Origin: CAZGWJ01 sp964529445
GTDB lineage: Bacteria > Oederibacteriota > Muellerivitia > Muellerivitales > Muellerivitaceae
Length of the DNA: 29,975 nt
Direction of reading: 5' to 3'
Assembly: GCA_964529445.1 (NCBI GenBank)
Contig: CAZGWJ010000028.1
Location: forward strand, 1-29,975
Shown: piece by piece, positions 13,759 through 21,957 of the stretch
How the letters are laid out: the number at the start of each line of letters is the position of its first letter
Numbering within the stretch: position 1 is the stretch's first letter
Notes under the pieces: model-generated
Databases searched by the model: none
Told to the model about the DNA's origin: nothing
Seen by the model: only the letters and a program-made list of their open reading frames with translations
Program-made: the position numbers and the translations under genes

Positions 13759-13776
13759 TTGTGAAATATTTCACAA
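13759..13776. promoter_or_regulatory. Rex-type operator
   Basis: The perfect 18-bp palindrome TTGTGAAATATTTCACAA. It matches the Rex operator consensus (TTGTGAA, four A/T bases, TTCACAA). It lies six bases upstream of the -35 box of the hydBGDA promoter, centred about 50 bp before the predicted start site. Rex is released from DNA by NADH, so the operon would be derepressed when NADH/NAD+ is high. The rex gene itself is not in the window. Confidence 0.85.
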
Positions 13777-13886
13777 TCTCGCGTCAGGTTGGCCGGCTCC
13801 GGTCCGAAAGACGCCATCGTCAGAAAAAATACTCGGCAAGTGCCCCCCTGAGCACGACCGCCCGATATGGATCCGCCAAATACTTT

Positions 13887-14342
13887 TCATGCAAGCGGGG
13901 CGATTTCCGCCCATCGTCCCGTTTCCAGAAACCCGGCCACCCGTCTTGCAGCCGACTCGACCTCGGGGCTCATCTTCCCCCCCGGTTCCAGGATCCCCGG
14001 CTGGATACCGATAAGCGTGCAGGAGATGCCTGCCGAAACGGAGAGGTACTCGATGAGCCGGGAGAGGGGCAGATCGTGGGAACCGATGGATGCATCGGCG
14101 ATCCTTTCGGCGGGGATCCGCCGGATTTCCCCGGGTAAAAGCCCCATCTCGACCGCATCGACGAGAACAGCCGTCCGCGCCTTCGAGGCCCGGACCTGAT
14201 GCGTGAGATTTTCCGGGGCGGAACCGCAGTCGAGGGACAACCAGGCGGGATGTTTCAGGAGCCGGGCGACGAGGATGCCCACCCCGTCATCGGCATGATC
14301 GGCATTCCCGATGCCCATCAGGACGAAGGAAACGCCGCTCAC
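13887..14342 (-). CDS. hycI: HycI-type [NiFe]-hydrogenase maturation endopeptidase
   Basis: A 151-residue M52 protease of the HycI subtype. It has G-I-G-N-A-D-H-A-D-D-G-V-G (residues 10-22), D-C-G-S-A-P-E-N, L-V-D-A-V-E-M-G-L-L-P-G-E-I and S-H-D-L-P-L-S-R-L-I, all close to E. coli HycI, which processes the formate hydrogenlyase large subunit. It is the last gene of the mbh operon, six bases after mbhN, starting at GTG 14342. Its expected target is MbhL, whose D-P-C-V-S-C-T-D-R is followed by a 32-residue tail. Confidence 0.9.
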   Translation of the reverse strand: MSGVSFVLMGIGNADHADDGVGILVARLLKHPAWLSLDCGSAPENLTHQVRASKARTAVLVDAVEMGLLPGEIRRIPAERIADASIGSHDLPLSRLIEYLSVSAGISCTLIGIQPGILEPGGKMSPEVESAARRVAGFLETGRWAEIAPLA

Positions 14343-14348
14343 GGCGCC

Positions 14349-14753
14349 CTATTCGAGGATCAGGGAACGCGAGAAGCGGTCGGGCGATGCGGTGAGGAAA
14401 TCGGCGGACATGGAAAGGCAGTTCGTGGGGCATGCCTCGCAGCACTGCTCGCACTGGATGCAATGCCCCTGGAAGACAGTGATGTATTTCTGCTCCTTGT
14501 GCACCTCGATCACGTTGGCCGGGCAGACCCTCGCGCACATGCTGCATCCGGTGCAGTTCGTGCGGTCATAGGCCAGCTTTCCCTTGAACCGCGGTGGAAC
14601 GGGAACCGGAGGCACCAGGGTCGCCTTCCCCTCGCCTACGGCCGCCAGGAAATCCGTGACGGAGGGGGGCAGGTGCTTGGCCGGGAAAAGGTTGGTCGGG
14701 GGCTCCGAGAACAACTGTCGCATGAGCCTGGGAACCATGGGCAAACCGAACAT
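14349..14753 (-). CDS. mbhN: membrane-bound hydrogenase 4Fe-4S subunit MbhN
   Basis: A 134-residue polyferredoxin with two complete motifs, C-T-G-C-S-M-C-A-R-V-C-P and C-I-Q-C-E-Q-C-C-E-A-C-P, equivalent to NuoI. It takes electrons from reduced ferredoxin on the cytoplasmic side and passes them to MbhJ. It starts at ATG 14753 with GAGGTG four bases upstream, 36 bases after the mbhM stop, and is followed by hycI. Confidence 0.9.
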   Translation of the reverse strand: MFGLPMVPRLMRQLFSEPPTNLFPAKHLPPSVTDFLAAVGEGKATLVPPVPVPPRFKGKLAYDRTNCTGCSMCARVCPANVIEVHKEQKYITVFQGHCIQCEQCCEACPTNCLSMSADFLTASPDRFSRSLILE

Positions 14754-14789
14754 TCGACACCTCGCTTGTCCGAAAAGGACGCCCTTACG

Positions 14790-15791
14790 CTACAGAAGCG
14801 CGTCCAGCATGAGCAACAGGATCCCGGTGACCGTCAGGACGCCGGCGTATTTCCAGTAGAAGGTCACGATCTGGGTGATCCGGAACCGGGCCACCGACAC
14901 CCGCATCAGGGTGACGGACAGGAACATCAGGGTGAACATCTTCAACAGGTCGAAAGCCCCGTCGAGCAACAGGCCTTCCCATCGGCCGACCGGACAGCAA
15001 AGGAGCGAGGTCAGGCGATAGGGGAAGAAGAGGGCCGCGATCAGGATCGTCATCACCACCATCTTGATCCCCAGGGCCAGCTGGAAGAAAGCCAGGTTGC
15101 GTCCCGAGTACTCGGCCAAAAGTCCATCGGCCAACTCGGACTTGGCTTCCGGCGCGTCGAAGGGCATCTTCGCCAGTTGGGCGGGGGTGACCAGCAGGAG
15201 TGCGACCAGGAGAAGGACCAGCCCCACGATCCCCAATGGCCCGACCAGGCCCCACACGGGGTTCCCGGCGATGGTACCCAGCGAGAAGGGATCCGAGAAT
15301 CCCGCGGCGTTCATCTTCCAGGCGAAAGCCACCACGATGACGCCCAGAGGCAGTTCGTAGGACATCATGGTGACCATTTCGCGCTGGGCGCCGATCGTGG
15401 CATAGGGCGAAGCGGAAGCGAACCCGCCGATCACCAGCGCCAACGCCGGCACCGCCAATAGGTACAGGACCAGGATCAGGTCCCCGTGCCCCCCCAGCAA
15501 GGGCGGAAAGCCCGCGAAAGGAAGATACAGGAGGATCGAGACGGTGGAGGCCACGGCGATCACCGGCATGGCGTTGTAGACGGGCTGGACCGCCTCGTTC
15601 GGGACGATGTTCTCCTTGCGCATGAGCTTGAGGAAATCCCACCAGGGCTGTCTCAAGGGAGGACCCACACGGGCCTGCATGAGGGCCGCCCATTTCCGGT
15701 CGATGCCCATGAGCACGAAGCCGACCGAAACGGTCAGGACAAGGACCGCGAGGGTCCAGAAGATCAGGTCGGTCGGGTGGAGGTTCGTCAC
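14790..15791 (-). CDS. mbhM: membrane-bound hydrogenase subunit MbhM (NuoH-like)
   Basis: A 333-residue membrane protein with about eight helices, homologous to NuoH/EchB and the anchor of the hydrogenase module. NuoH landmarks are R-V-G-P-P-L-R-Q-P near residue 41, K-L-M-R-K-E-N, the acidic loop Q-R-E-M-V-T-M-M-S-Y-E-L-P, and P-F-D-A-P-E-A-K-S-E-L-A-D-G with E-Y-S-G. GTG 15791 overlaps the mbhL stop as GTGA. Confidence 0.93.
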   Translation of the reverse strand: MTNLHPTDLIFWTLAVLVLTVSVGFVLMGIDRKWAALMQARVGPPLRQPWWDFLKLMRKENIVPNEAVQPVYNAMPVIAVASTVSILLYLPFAGFPPLLGGHGDLILVLYLLAVPALALVIGGFASASPYATIGAQREMVTMMSYELPLGVIVVAFAWKMNAAGFSDPFSLGTIAGNPVWGLVGPLGIVGLVLLLVALLLVTPAQLAKMPFDAPEAKSELADGLLAEYSGRNLAFFQLALGIKMVVMTILIAALFFPYRLTSLLCCPVGRWEGLLLDGAFDLLKMFTLMFLSVTLMRVSVARFRITQIVTFYWKYAGVLTVTGILLLMLDALL

Positions 15792-17053
15792 AGGCGTTTC
15801 CTCAAGGCACGGGTCTTTTCAACGGACAAGCGGCGAAGATCCTCTTTGGTGAGGACGGAGGTCCGGCCGTTCTTCACGACGGCCACACGGTCCGTGCAGG
15901 ACACGCAGGGATCGATGGAAGCGATGATGATGGGGATATCGGCCACCTGGGCACCCTGCAGCATCTTCAACCAGGACAGCATATTGCTGTAGGTGGGGGC
16001 CTTCACCTTCCAGGCATCGGGGAACTCGTTGCCCGCCGAAGTGCGGTAGTAATGGAACACCTCGCCGCGCGGGGCCTCATGCCTCCCAATGCCCTCGCCT
16101 TCCGCCTTCTTCAACTGGTTGAGAAGGACGCCGACCTTGGGGACCGAGTTGATGGGCCCTTCCGGCATCCGGGCCATCGCATCCCGGATGATGCCGACCG
16201 ATTGTTTCACCTCGAGCAACCGGACGATGATGCGGTCATAGACGTCCCCCACCACCTCCCCGCCCAGGGCATCCGGGGTGATGGCCTTCACGTTCAGATC
16301 GCCGTAGGCACTATAGGGCCAATCCTGGCGGACATCCTCAGGAACCCCGGAACCCCGGAGGGTGGGTCCGACGGCCAGCAGTTCAACGGCATCCTTCCGG
16401 GTCAAGACACCCGTGTTGCGGCATCGCGCCCGGATGACGGCGTCCTCCAGGAAGATCTCGGCGAGGTCCCCGAAGACGCGGTCGTAGTAATCCATGGCCT
16501 CCAGGACGTATCCCACGTTCTCCCCGGTGATGTCCCGGCGCATGCCGCCGACCTGGAAAACCCCATAGTTGACCCGGTTTCCCGAAAGGCGCTCCAGAAG
16601 ATCCATCACCTTCTCGCGCACCTCCCACACCTTGAACAGGACCGTGTCGAACCCGAGTTCCATGGCCGCCACCCCGGCCCAGAGGAGATGGGAATGGATG
16701 CGTTCCAGTTCGGCGAAGACCACCCGCAAGAATTCAGCCCGGGGCGTCGCTTCGATGCCGGTGGCCATCTCCACCGCCCTCGTGAAGGCCATGGGGTGCG
16801 AGAGACTGCAGATGCCGCAGATGCGCTCGGAGGTCTGGATGATCTGGACCGCGTTCTTGCGGAAACCCATCCACTCGATAGCGCGGTGGATCTGGCCCGG
16901 AGCGAAGTCGACCTTGGCCACCTTCTCGCCCTCGAGCTCGAAGGTGAAATAGATGGGCTCCTTCAGGCCCGGGTGATTGGGCCCGATGTTGACGTGAATC
17001 GGCGCTTTCGCCTTGGGTTCCGTGCTCATGACCTCTTCACTTTCCGACTTCAT
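15788..17053 (-). CDS. mbhL: group 4 [NiFe]-hydrogenase large subunit MbhL
   Basis: A 421-residue NuoD-related large subunit that still carries all four nickel ligands: E-R-I-C-G-I-C (Cys79, Cys82) and D-P-C-V-S-C-T-D-R (Cys383, Cys386). A 32-residue C-terminal tail follows Arg389 for processing by HycI. This separates it from the related sulfane reductase (Mbs/Mbx) and complex I proteins, which lack some or all of these Cys. The predicted reaction is proton reduction to H2 with electrons from ferredoxin. ATG 17053 overlaps mbhK by 17 bases. ATG 17029, just after the mbhK stop, is an alternative start. Confidence 0.94.
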   Translation of the reverse strand: MKSESEEVMSTEPKAKAPIHVNIGPNHPGLKEPIYFTFELEGEKVAKVDFAPGQIHRAIEWMGFRKNAVQIIQTSERICGICSLSHPMAFTRAVEMATGIEATPRAEFLRVVFAELERIHSHLLWAGVAAMELGFDTVLFKVWEVREKVMDLLERLSGNRVNYGVFQVGGMRRDITGENVGYVLEAMDYYDRVFGDLAEIFLEDAVIRARCRNTGVLTRKDAVELLAVGPTLRGSGVPEDVRQDWPYSAYGDLNVKAITPDALGGEVVGDVYDRIIVRLLEVKQSVGIIRDAMARMPEGPINSVPKVGVLLNQLKKAEGEGIGRHEAPRGEVFHYYRTSAGNEFPDAWKVKAPTYSNMLSWLKMLQGAQVADIPIIIASIDPCVSCTDRVAVVKNGRTSVLTKEDLRRLSVEKTRALRKRL

Positions 17054-17633
17054 CTTTGGGTTTCACCCGCCAGTTCAGGGCGCATTTGGCCTCTTCCCTG
17101 CCGGCCAAATACAGTTTGTTCACCATGCTCTCGGGAATGCCCGTCTCGTCCTTGCGCCAGGGGTAAAGACCCTGCGGGAAATCATCCGGCAGGAAGAGGC
17201 GGCGATCGTCGGGAATGCCCAGGACCTTCACGCCGAAGAATTCCTGCTTCTCGCGCTCCGAGAACACCGCTCCCGGGATGAGGTCCGCGATGGTCTCCAC
17301 GGTCAGGTCGGTCTTGGGCACGGGCACCTTGAAGGTGACCGAGATCTCGGCGTTCGGCACCGTGTTATAGACGAAGAAGTGGTACAGCAATTCGACCTGG
17401 TTTCCCGTGTCGCATCCGGAGATCACGGCCAGGAAGGGATAATCCACGGTCTTCAGGAGCGCCACGGCCTGCTTGAGGGCGTTCTTCTCGACGGTCAACC
17501 AGAGAAAGGGCAGGTTCCGGGTCTTGTTCCCTTCCGCGCGGGTCTGGGCGCGGCTGTCCAGCAGGGAGGTTCCCAACCCCTTCCGGAAGAGGTCGGCGAT
17601 CTGGTCGACGGATAGAGCGGCGGTCTTGCTCAT
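17037..17633 (-). CDS. mbhK: membrane-bound hydrogenase subunit MbhK (NuoC-like)
   Basis: A 198-residue subunit related to the 30-kDa NuoC family. The typical C-terminal region reads E-R-E-x-Q-E-F-F-G-V-K-V-x-G-I-P-D-D-R-R-L-F-L-P-D-D-F. It holds the large and small subunits together and has no cofactor. ATG 17633 overlaps the mbhJ stop as ATGA. The longer frame upstream lies inside mbhJ. Confidence 0.9.
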   Translation of the reverse strand: MSKTAALSVDQIADLFRKGLGTSLLDSRAQTRAEGNKTRNLPFLWLTVEKNALKQAVALLKTVDYPFLAVISGCDTGNQVELLYHFFVYNTVPNAEISVTFKVPVPKTDLTVETIADLIPGAVFSEREKQEFFGVKVLGIPDDRRLFLPDDFPQGLYPWRKDETGIPESMVNKLYLAGREEAKCALNWRVKPKDEVGK

Positions 17634-18061
17634 GATTTCCTCTGCAGGGCTTCCAATTTGAGGAGGGCCTGGGCCACGCCATAGGTGATGGCTTCCGGGC
17701 GGGGCGGACATCCAGGCACGTAAACATCCACGGGGATGACGCGATCGATGGGTCCGTCCAGGTTGTAGGATTCCGTGAAAACGCCCCCGCCGGTACCGCA
17801 GGCCCCTACGCACATCACCAGCTTGGGATCGGGCGTCTGCTCATAGATCCGCTGGATCCGTTCCTTCATGATATGGGTGACGGGTCCGGTCACCAGAAGG
17901 ACGTCGGCATGGCGGGGACTTCCCACCAGCTTGATCCCGAAACGCTCCACGTCGTAACGGGGCGTCAAGGCGGCGATGATCTCGATGTCGCACCCGTTGC
18001 AGGAACCCGAGTTCACGTGGAACACCCACAACGACCGGTTCAGGGACTTGGGTATGCTCAT
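17630..18061 (-). CDS. mbhJ: membrane-bound hydrogenase small subunit MbhJ (NuoB-like)
   Basis: A 143-residue small subunit with one [4Fe-4S] cluster next to the NiFe site: S-G-S-C-N-G-C-D-I-E (Cys21, Cys24), C-V-G-A-C-G-T-G-G-G (Cys88) and V-P-G-C-P-P-R-P-E (Cys118). It hands electrons from MbhN to MbhL. ATG 18061 overlaps the mbhI stop as ATGA, ruling out the longer in-frame reading. Confidence 0.93.
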   Translation of the reverse strand: MSIPKSLNRSLWVFHVNSGSCNGCDIEIIAALTPRYDVERFGIKLVGSPRHADVLLVTGPVTHIMKERIQRIYEQTPDPKLVMCVGACGTGGGVFTESYNLDGPIDRVIPVDVYVPGCPPRPEAITYGVAQALLKLEALQRKS

Positions 18062-18402
18062 GACAACCACCCCACGATGAGGACCGCGATCAGGACCCCG
18101 AGGAACCAAAGCAGGTAATCCGCGACATGACCGGAGTGCAGGGGCACCAGGACGCGGTAATAGCCCTTGAGGGCCTCCAGGAAACCCCAGTAGAGATTCT
18201 CGCCTCGGACGTGCAACCGGGTCGTATCGGGCTGCGCGTGACCGGAAAGGAAGGGCCGCCCCTGTTCGGTGCCCTTCTTGTTCGAGGCATTGCCCGAACT
18301 CCACCAGAGCCAGGTCACCAGCCACAGGAGAAGGAAGACGGCCAGCCACAGAAGGGGTGTCCATTGTCCGAAGCCCGAGTTGAGGGTCTCGACCGGTATC
18401 AC
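18058..18402 (-). CDS. mbhI: membrane-bound hydrogenase subunit MbhI
   Basis: A 114-residue protein with two hydrophobic helices (about residues 16-33 and 93-112) and a soluble stretch between them with Y-W-G-F-L-E-A-L-K-G-Y-Y. It matches MbhI in length, topology and position. In the Pyrococcus Mbh structure MbhI links the antiporter half to the hydrogenase half. The assignment rests mainly on context. GTG 18402 overlaps the mbhH stop as GTGA. Confidence 0.78.
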   Translation of the reverse strand: MIPVETLNSGFGQWTPLLWLAVFLLLWLVTWLWWSSGNASNKKGTEQGRPFLSGHAQPDTTRLHVRGENLYWGFLEALKGYYRVLVPLHSGHVADYLLWFLGVLIAVLIVGWLS

Positions 18403-19970
18403 AGCGGACCTCCCAGAACGGCAGCGATGTACCGGCTTCGGTCCACCAGGGCATCCACGGCGGGAACGACGATGGAATCCACAACGGCGTTCGGGAAGAG
18501 GCCGCCCACGACCACCAGCAGCGCCAGCACGCCCATCCCAATGAGCATCGGCAGGGGAGCCTCACCGGCGTCCTTGAACTGGGGCATCCTCGGCCCCAGG
18601 AAGATGGCATGGAAGACCTTCATGAAGGAAGCCAGCGTGAGGATGCTCACAAGGATGGCCACCACCGAGAGGAAGGGGTTCAAGCGGAAAACCGACTCGT
18701 AGATCATGAACTTGGAGGCGAAGCCGTTGAAAGGAGGAATGCCGGCGATGGCGAGCGCCCCGATGATGAAAAAGGTCATGGTCCACGGCATGGTGTGACC
18801 CAAGCCGCCCAGTTCGTTCAAACTGCGCCTTCCCGTCCGGTAAATGACCGCACCGGCCGTCAGGAACAGGAGTCCCTTGTACAAAGCATGGTTGATGATG
18901 TGGAAGATGCCGCCCGCCATCGCCATCTTGCCGAACGACTGCAAGCGGTTCATGTCTCCCAGAACGACCAATCCCACACCCACGCCCAGGAGCATGTACC
19001 CGGTCTGGGAAACGGCGTGATAGGCCATCAAGCGCTTGACGTCCTTCTGGGGCAAGGCCATGGTGACCCCGATGAACATGGAGAGAAGCCCCAGGGTGAC
19101 GACGACCCAACCGTATCCCGAGAACCCCATCTTCACGCCGAAGAGGGTGAACATCAGCCGGAAGAGGACGTAGAGGGAAGCCTGGCTGGAGACCACCAGA
19201 AAAGCGGTAACGCTGGACGGGGCCCGGGAATAGGCGTCCGGTGTCCAGAGATGCATGGGCACCGCTCCGCATTTCATGGCCATCGGGACCGCCAGGAACG
19301 CGAGGGCCAACAGGTCGAGGTGGTTCAGCCGGATTTGGGTGGCCAGCTGGGCCATGTTCAGGCTTCCGTACTGGCCGAAAAGAAGCCCCACTCCGACGAG
19401 GAAGAACAACCCGCCCACCGTGCTGATGACGGCGTACTTCATGCCGGCCTCGACGGCCTTCCCACCCTCGATCCGGATGGCGACCAGGGAGGCGCCCGCC
19501 AACGATGCGATCTCGATGAAAACGAAAAGGTTGAAGAGGTCGCCCGTGGAGACCATGCCCACGACACCCACGACGAGGAGAAGCATGAGGGTATAGAAGG
19601 AATCCGTCCCCGAAAAGCGCTTCTCGCTGGCCACGGCATAGATCAGGCTGGCCAGCCCGACGATGGCCACGATGACCAGCATGAAAGCGTTCATGCCGTC
19701 CAGCGTGAAAAGGATGCGAACCGGGATGCCGCCGGAATCGGGAGGCACGCCCAAACCGGGGGACGTCGCGCCGAAGGTATAGATCACGGATCCCAGGGTG
19801 AACACCCGGGCCGCGAGGACAATGCCCAGCCAGGAGGTGAAAGCCATGGCCCCCAAGACCAGCATATTGCGGAGACCCGTCCCTGCTCGCCCCGCCAGGG
19901 GGGTCAGGAAAGCCGCCAGAAGGGGGATCCCCACCATCAAAGCAGGAGCATGTAATGTCAGGAAATCCAT
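18399..19970 (-). CDS. mbhH: membrane-bound hydrogenase antiporter subunit MbhH (MrpD/NuoN-like)
   Basis: A 523-residue protein with about 14 helices, the main proton channel-like subunit. Family landmarks are S-T-G-D-L-F-N-L-F-V-F-I-E-I in the E-helix, H-L-W-T-P-D-A-Y-S-R-A-P-S-S-V-T-A-F-L, Q-K-D-V-K-R-L-M-A-Y-H-A-V-S-Q and H-A-L-Y-K-G-L-L-F-L. It is expected to move H+ or Na+ across the membrane when electrons flow to H2. ATG 19970 lacks a strong ribosome site and follows mbhG after a 10-base gap. Confidence 0.94.
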   Translation of the reverse strand: MDFLTLHAPALMVGIPLLAAFLTPLAGRAGTGLRNMLVLGAMAFTSWLGIVLAARVFTLGSVIYTFGATSPGLGVPPDSGGIPVRILFTLDGMNAFMLVIVAIVGLASLIYAVASEKRFSGTDSFYTLMLLLVVGVVGMVSTGDLFNLFVFIEIASLAGASLVAIRIEGGKAVEAGMKYAVISTVGGLFFLVGVGLLFGQYGSLNMAQLATQIRLNHLDLLALAFLAVPMAMKCGAVPMHLWTPDAYSRAPSSVTAFLVVSSQASLYVLFRLMFTLFGVKMGFSGYGWVVVTLGLLSMFIGVTMALPQKDVKRLMAYHAVSQTGYMLLGVGVGLVVLGDMNRLQSFGKMAMAGGIFHIINHALYKGLLFLTAGAVIYRTGRRSLNELGGLGHTMPWTMTFFIIGALAIAGIPPFNGFASKFMIYESVFRLNPFLSVVAILVSILTLASFMKVFHAIFLGPRMPQFKDAGEAPLPMLIGMGVLALLVVVGGLFPNAVVDSIVVPAVDALVDRSRYIAAVLGGPL

Positions 19971-19980
19971 GGTGTGAAGC

Positions 19981-20328
19981 TCATCCCCTCAGTTTTCGGA
20001 CGGCATCCAGGTCCAGCGTGCCGTATTTCCGGTGGATCAAAACCGCGAAACTCAACAACAGGGCCATCGTCGCCAATCCGATCACGATGGAGGTCAGGGT
20101 CAACGCCTGCACGGTGGGAGTGACCATCCGCTCCAGCGAGGGCGCATGGGTGAAGATGGGCGCCACTCCGTCCAGCCGGTAGCCCAGGGCCACCAGAAAG
20201 AAGTTCACGGCCGATTCGAGGATGCCCAATCCCATGATGAAAGCGATCAGGTTTCGGCGGGTCAGCATCAGGGTCACGCCGAGAACGGCCAATAACGCCG
20301 CGGCGATGAAGGGGATGTTAGCGATCAT
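19981..20328 (-). CDS. mbhG: membrane-bound hydrogenase subunit MbhG (MrpC/NuoK-like)
   Basis: A 115-residue, three-helix protein of the MrpC/NuoK family. It has G-L-G-I-L-E-S-A-V-N-F-F-L (conserved acidic helix) and T-P-T-V-Q-A-L-T-L-T-S-I-V-I-G. ATG 20328 overlaps mbhF by 11 bases. The longer in-frame upstream reading is out-of-context sequence inside mbhF. Confidence 0.92.
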   Translation of the reverse strand: MIANIPFIAAALLAVLGVTLMLTRRNLIAFIMGLGILESAVNFFLVALGYRLDGVAPIFTHAPSLERMVTPTVQALTLTSIVIGLATMALLLSFAVLIHRKYGTLDLDAVRKLRG

Positions 20329-20785
20329 GCGATCCCCCGTCCTGGGCGGAAACCAGGGTGTATACGATGACCGAGAGGGCGCCCACGACCTCGAGGCCGA
20401 CCGCGATATTGAGGAGAGGAAGGATGCCCCCCGTGTTGAGGTCACCGGCGTTGACGCCGTAAGGCACGGCGTTCCCGAACCATCCGCCCGCGTTGGCCAT
20501 CCAGTTGAAGAACAGCGTGTTGCCGGCCAGCAATCCCCCGAATCCCACGGAAATGAAACCCAAAAGGCCCGCCAATTCCAGGGTGCTCAAGGCTCCTTTT
20601 CGGACCAGCGGGGAGATGTCGGCCCACCGATTGGCCACGAGAAGGAGGGACAAGGCGGTTGCCAGGATGGCGCCGCCCTGGAACCCGCCCCCGGGGGTCA
20701 GGTGCCCGTGCAGGATGACGTAACACCCGAAGACGAGGGCGAAAGGATAAAGCAGGTCGGCGGCAGACCGGACGATCTTGCTCAT
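20318..20785 (-). CDS. mbhF: membrane-bound hydrogenase subunit MbhF (MrpB-like)
   Basis: A 155-residue membrane protein of the MnhB/MrpB family with the signature H-G-H-L-T-P-G-G-G-F-Q-G-G (residues 26-38) and about four helices. It is part of the antiporter module. ATG 20785 overlaps the mbhE stop as ATGA. Confidence 0.92.
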   Translation of the reverse strand: MSKIVRSAADLLYPFALVFGCYVILHGHLTPGGGFQGGAILATALSLLLVANRWADISPLVRKGALSTLELAGLLGFISVGFGGLLAGNTLFFNWMANAGGWFGNAVPYGVNAGDLNTGGILPLLNIAVGLEVVGALSVIVYTLVSAQDGGSHDR

Positions 20786-21069
20786 TCCGTCCCCTCCTCG
20801 TCGTCCCTCATGCGGCGGAACAGGACTCCCACCCCCAGGACGGCCACGAAGAGGACCGTGGCCTCACCCATCGTGTCGAAGCCGCGATAATCGAACACCA
20901 CGGAGGTCACGATGTTGTTGGCGGCAACCTGTTCCTGGCCCCGGGCTATGAAATAGTCATCCATGGCCGTCTGGGGCGGGGCCCCGAACCGGAGATCCCC
21001 GGTGGTCATGGCGAAATACAGGGCACCCGCCAAGAGGACAGCCGTCAGGAGGATCGCGATGTTCCTCAT
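20782..21069 (-). CDS. mbhE: membrane-bound hydrogenase subunit MbhE
   Basis: A 95-residue protein with helices at each end, matching the C-terminal part of MrpA (MbhE). The conserved segment N-N-I-V-T-S-V-V-F-D-Y-R-G-F-D-T-M-G-E-A is present. ATG 21069 overlaps mbhD as ATGA. Confidence 0.92.
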   Translation of the reverse strand: MRNIAILLTAVLLAGALYFAMTTGDLRFGAPPQTAMDDYFIARGQEQVAANNIVTSVVFDYRGFDTMGEATVLFVAVLGVGVLFRRMRDDEEGTE

Positions 21070-21320
21070 GATCCCCTCCTACCGGAAGGATTCGTTGCGC
21101 GAATGGCGATGATGAGGATCGCGGTCGTGAGTCCCGCGCCGATGCCGGCCTCCGCGATGGCCACATCCGGGGCCTGCAGGATGTAGAACTCGACCGCCAA
21201 CAGGAAACTGAATACGGCAAATACGACCACCATGTGGTAGAGGTCCTTCAGGAAAACCAAAGCCAGCGCGGCTAGGATCAATGCCAGGGGGATGATCACG
21301 TGCAGGGCCATGAGAGTCAC
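21066..21320 (-). CDS. mbhD: membrane-bound hydrogenase subunit MbhD (DUF4040)
   Basis: An 84-residue, three-helix DUF4040 protein corresponding to a middle part of MrpA. It shows L-K-D-L-Y-H-M-V-V-V-F-A-V-F-S and Q-A-P-D-V-A-I-A-E-A-G-I-G-A-G. The split of MrpA into separate MbhD and MbhE genes is the Mbh pattern. GTG 21320 overlaps mbhC as GTGA; an in-frame ATG at 21311 is possible. Confidence 0.9.
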   Translation of the reverse strand: MTLMALHVIIPLALILAALALVFLKDLYHMVVVFAVFSFLLAVEFYILQAPDVAIAEAGIGAGLTTAILIIAIRATNPSGRRGS

Positions 21321-21697
21321 TTCTTCGCCTCCCCCTTCGAGCCTGCCTCGTCGGCCTCGGCCAGACGGTCCACCAGGGCCGGAGCCGGCTTCTGGCCCAG
21401 CCGGTAGGCCGCCCGCGCGATGGCATGGGAACCCGTGGCATTCGTGAAAGCCAGGACCGCCATGGCCACGAAGGCATGGGCCGCGAGGGAAAGCATGGCG
21501 CCGTCATGAGGGTTTCCGAGGTAGGCATCCACGCCGTAGAGGATGACGGCAATGCAGATGAAAATGGTCCCGAAAGTGGTGGTCTTGGTCTCGGCATGGA
21601 GCCGGGTATACACATCGGGAAACCGCAGGAGACCCCAAACACCCACGGCGTTGAAGGCCACGCCGATCACGAGAAGGATCAACAGGACCGTTTCCAT
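21317..21697 (-). CDS. mbhC: membrane-bound hydrogenase subunit MbhC (MrpG-like)
   Basis: A 126-residue MrpG/MnhG-family protein with three helices and the signature G-L-L-R-F-P-D-V-Y-T-R-L-H-A-E-T-K-T. The C-terminal 35 residues are a charged, Ala-rich tail. ATG 21697 shares one base with the mbhB stop (TGATG). Confidence 0.92.
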   Translation of the reverse strand: METVLLILLVIGVAFNAVGVWGLLRFPDVYTRLHAETKTTTFGTIFICIAVILYGVDAYLGNPHDGAMLSLAAHAFVAMAVLAFTNATGSHAIARAAYRLGQKPAPALVDRLAEADEAGSKGEAKK

Positions 21698-21957
21698 CAG
21701 CGGGCCCCCTTTCCGAGATAGCGCGCGATGAAGAGGGTGCCCACGAACGACAGCATGGCGTACACGATGGCCACATCCACGAAGACCACCTGCCGGTACA
21801 GAAGCCCCAGGAGGACCATGATGGACACCACGAGGGTGTTGATCGCATCCATGGCCACGACCCGGTCGGGGGTGGTCGGCCCCAGGATCAGGCGAACGAG
21901 AGCGCCCAGGATGAGAAGGCACAAGAGCAGAACGGCCAGGGATCCGTAAGCGATCAT
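21697..21957 (-). CDS. mbhB: membrane-bound hydrogenase subunit MbhB (MrpF-like)
   Basis: An 86-residue, three-helix MrpF/MnhF-family protein with R-L-I-L-G-P-T-T-P-D-R-V-V-A-M-D-A-I-N and D-V-A-I-V-Y-A-M-L-S-F. ATG 21957 overlaps mbhA as ATGA. Confidence 0.92.
   Translation of the reverse strand: MIAYGSLAVLLLCLLILGALVRLILGPTTPDRVVAMDAINTLVVSIMVLLGLLYRQVVFVDVAIVYAMLSFVGTLFIARYLGKGAR

Noticed and set aside
15788..17053. Large subunit as sulfane reductase (Mbs/Mbx) or complex I NuoD
   Set aside because: All four NiFe cysteines and a C-terminal maturation tail are present, and a HycI protease follows.
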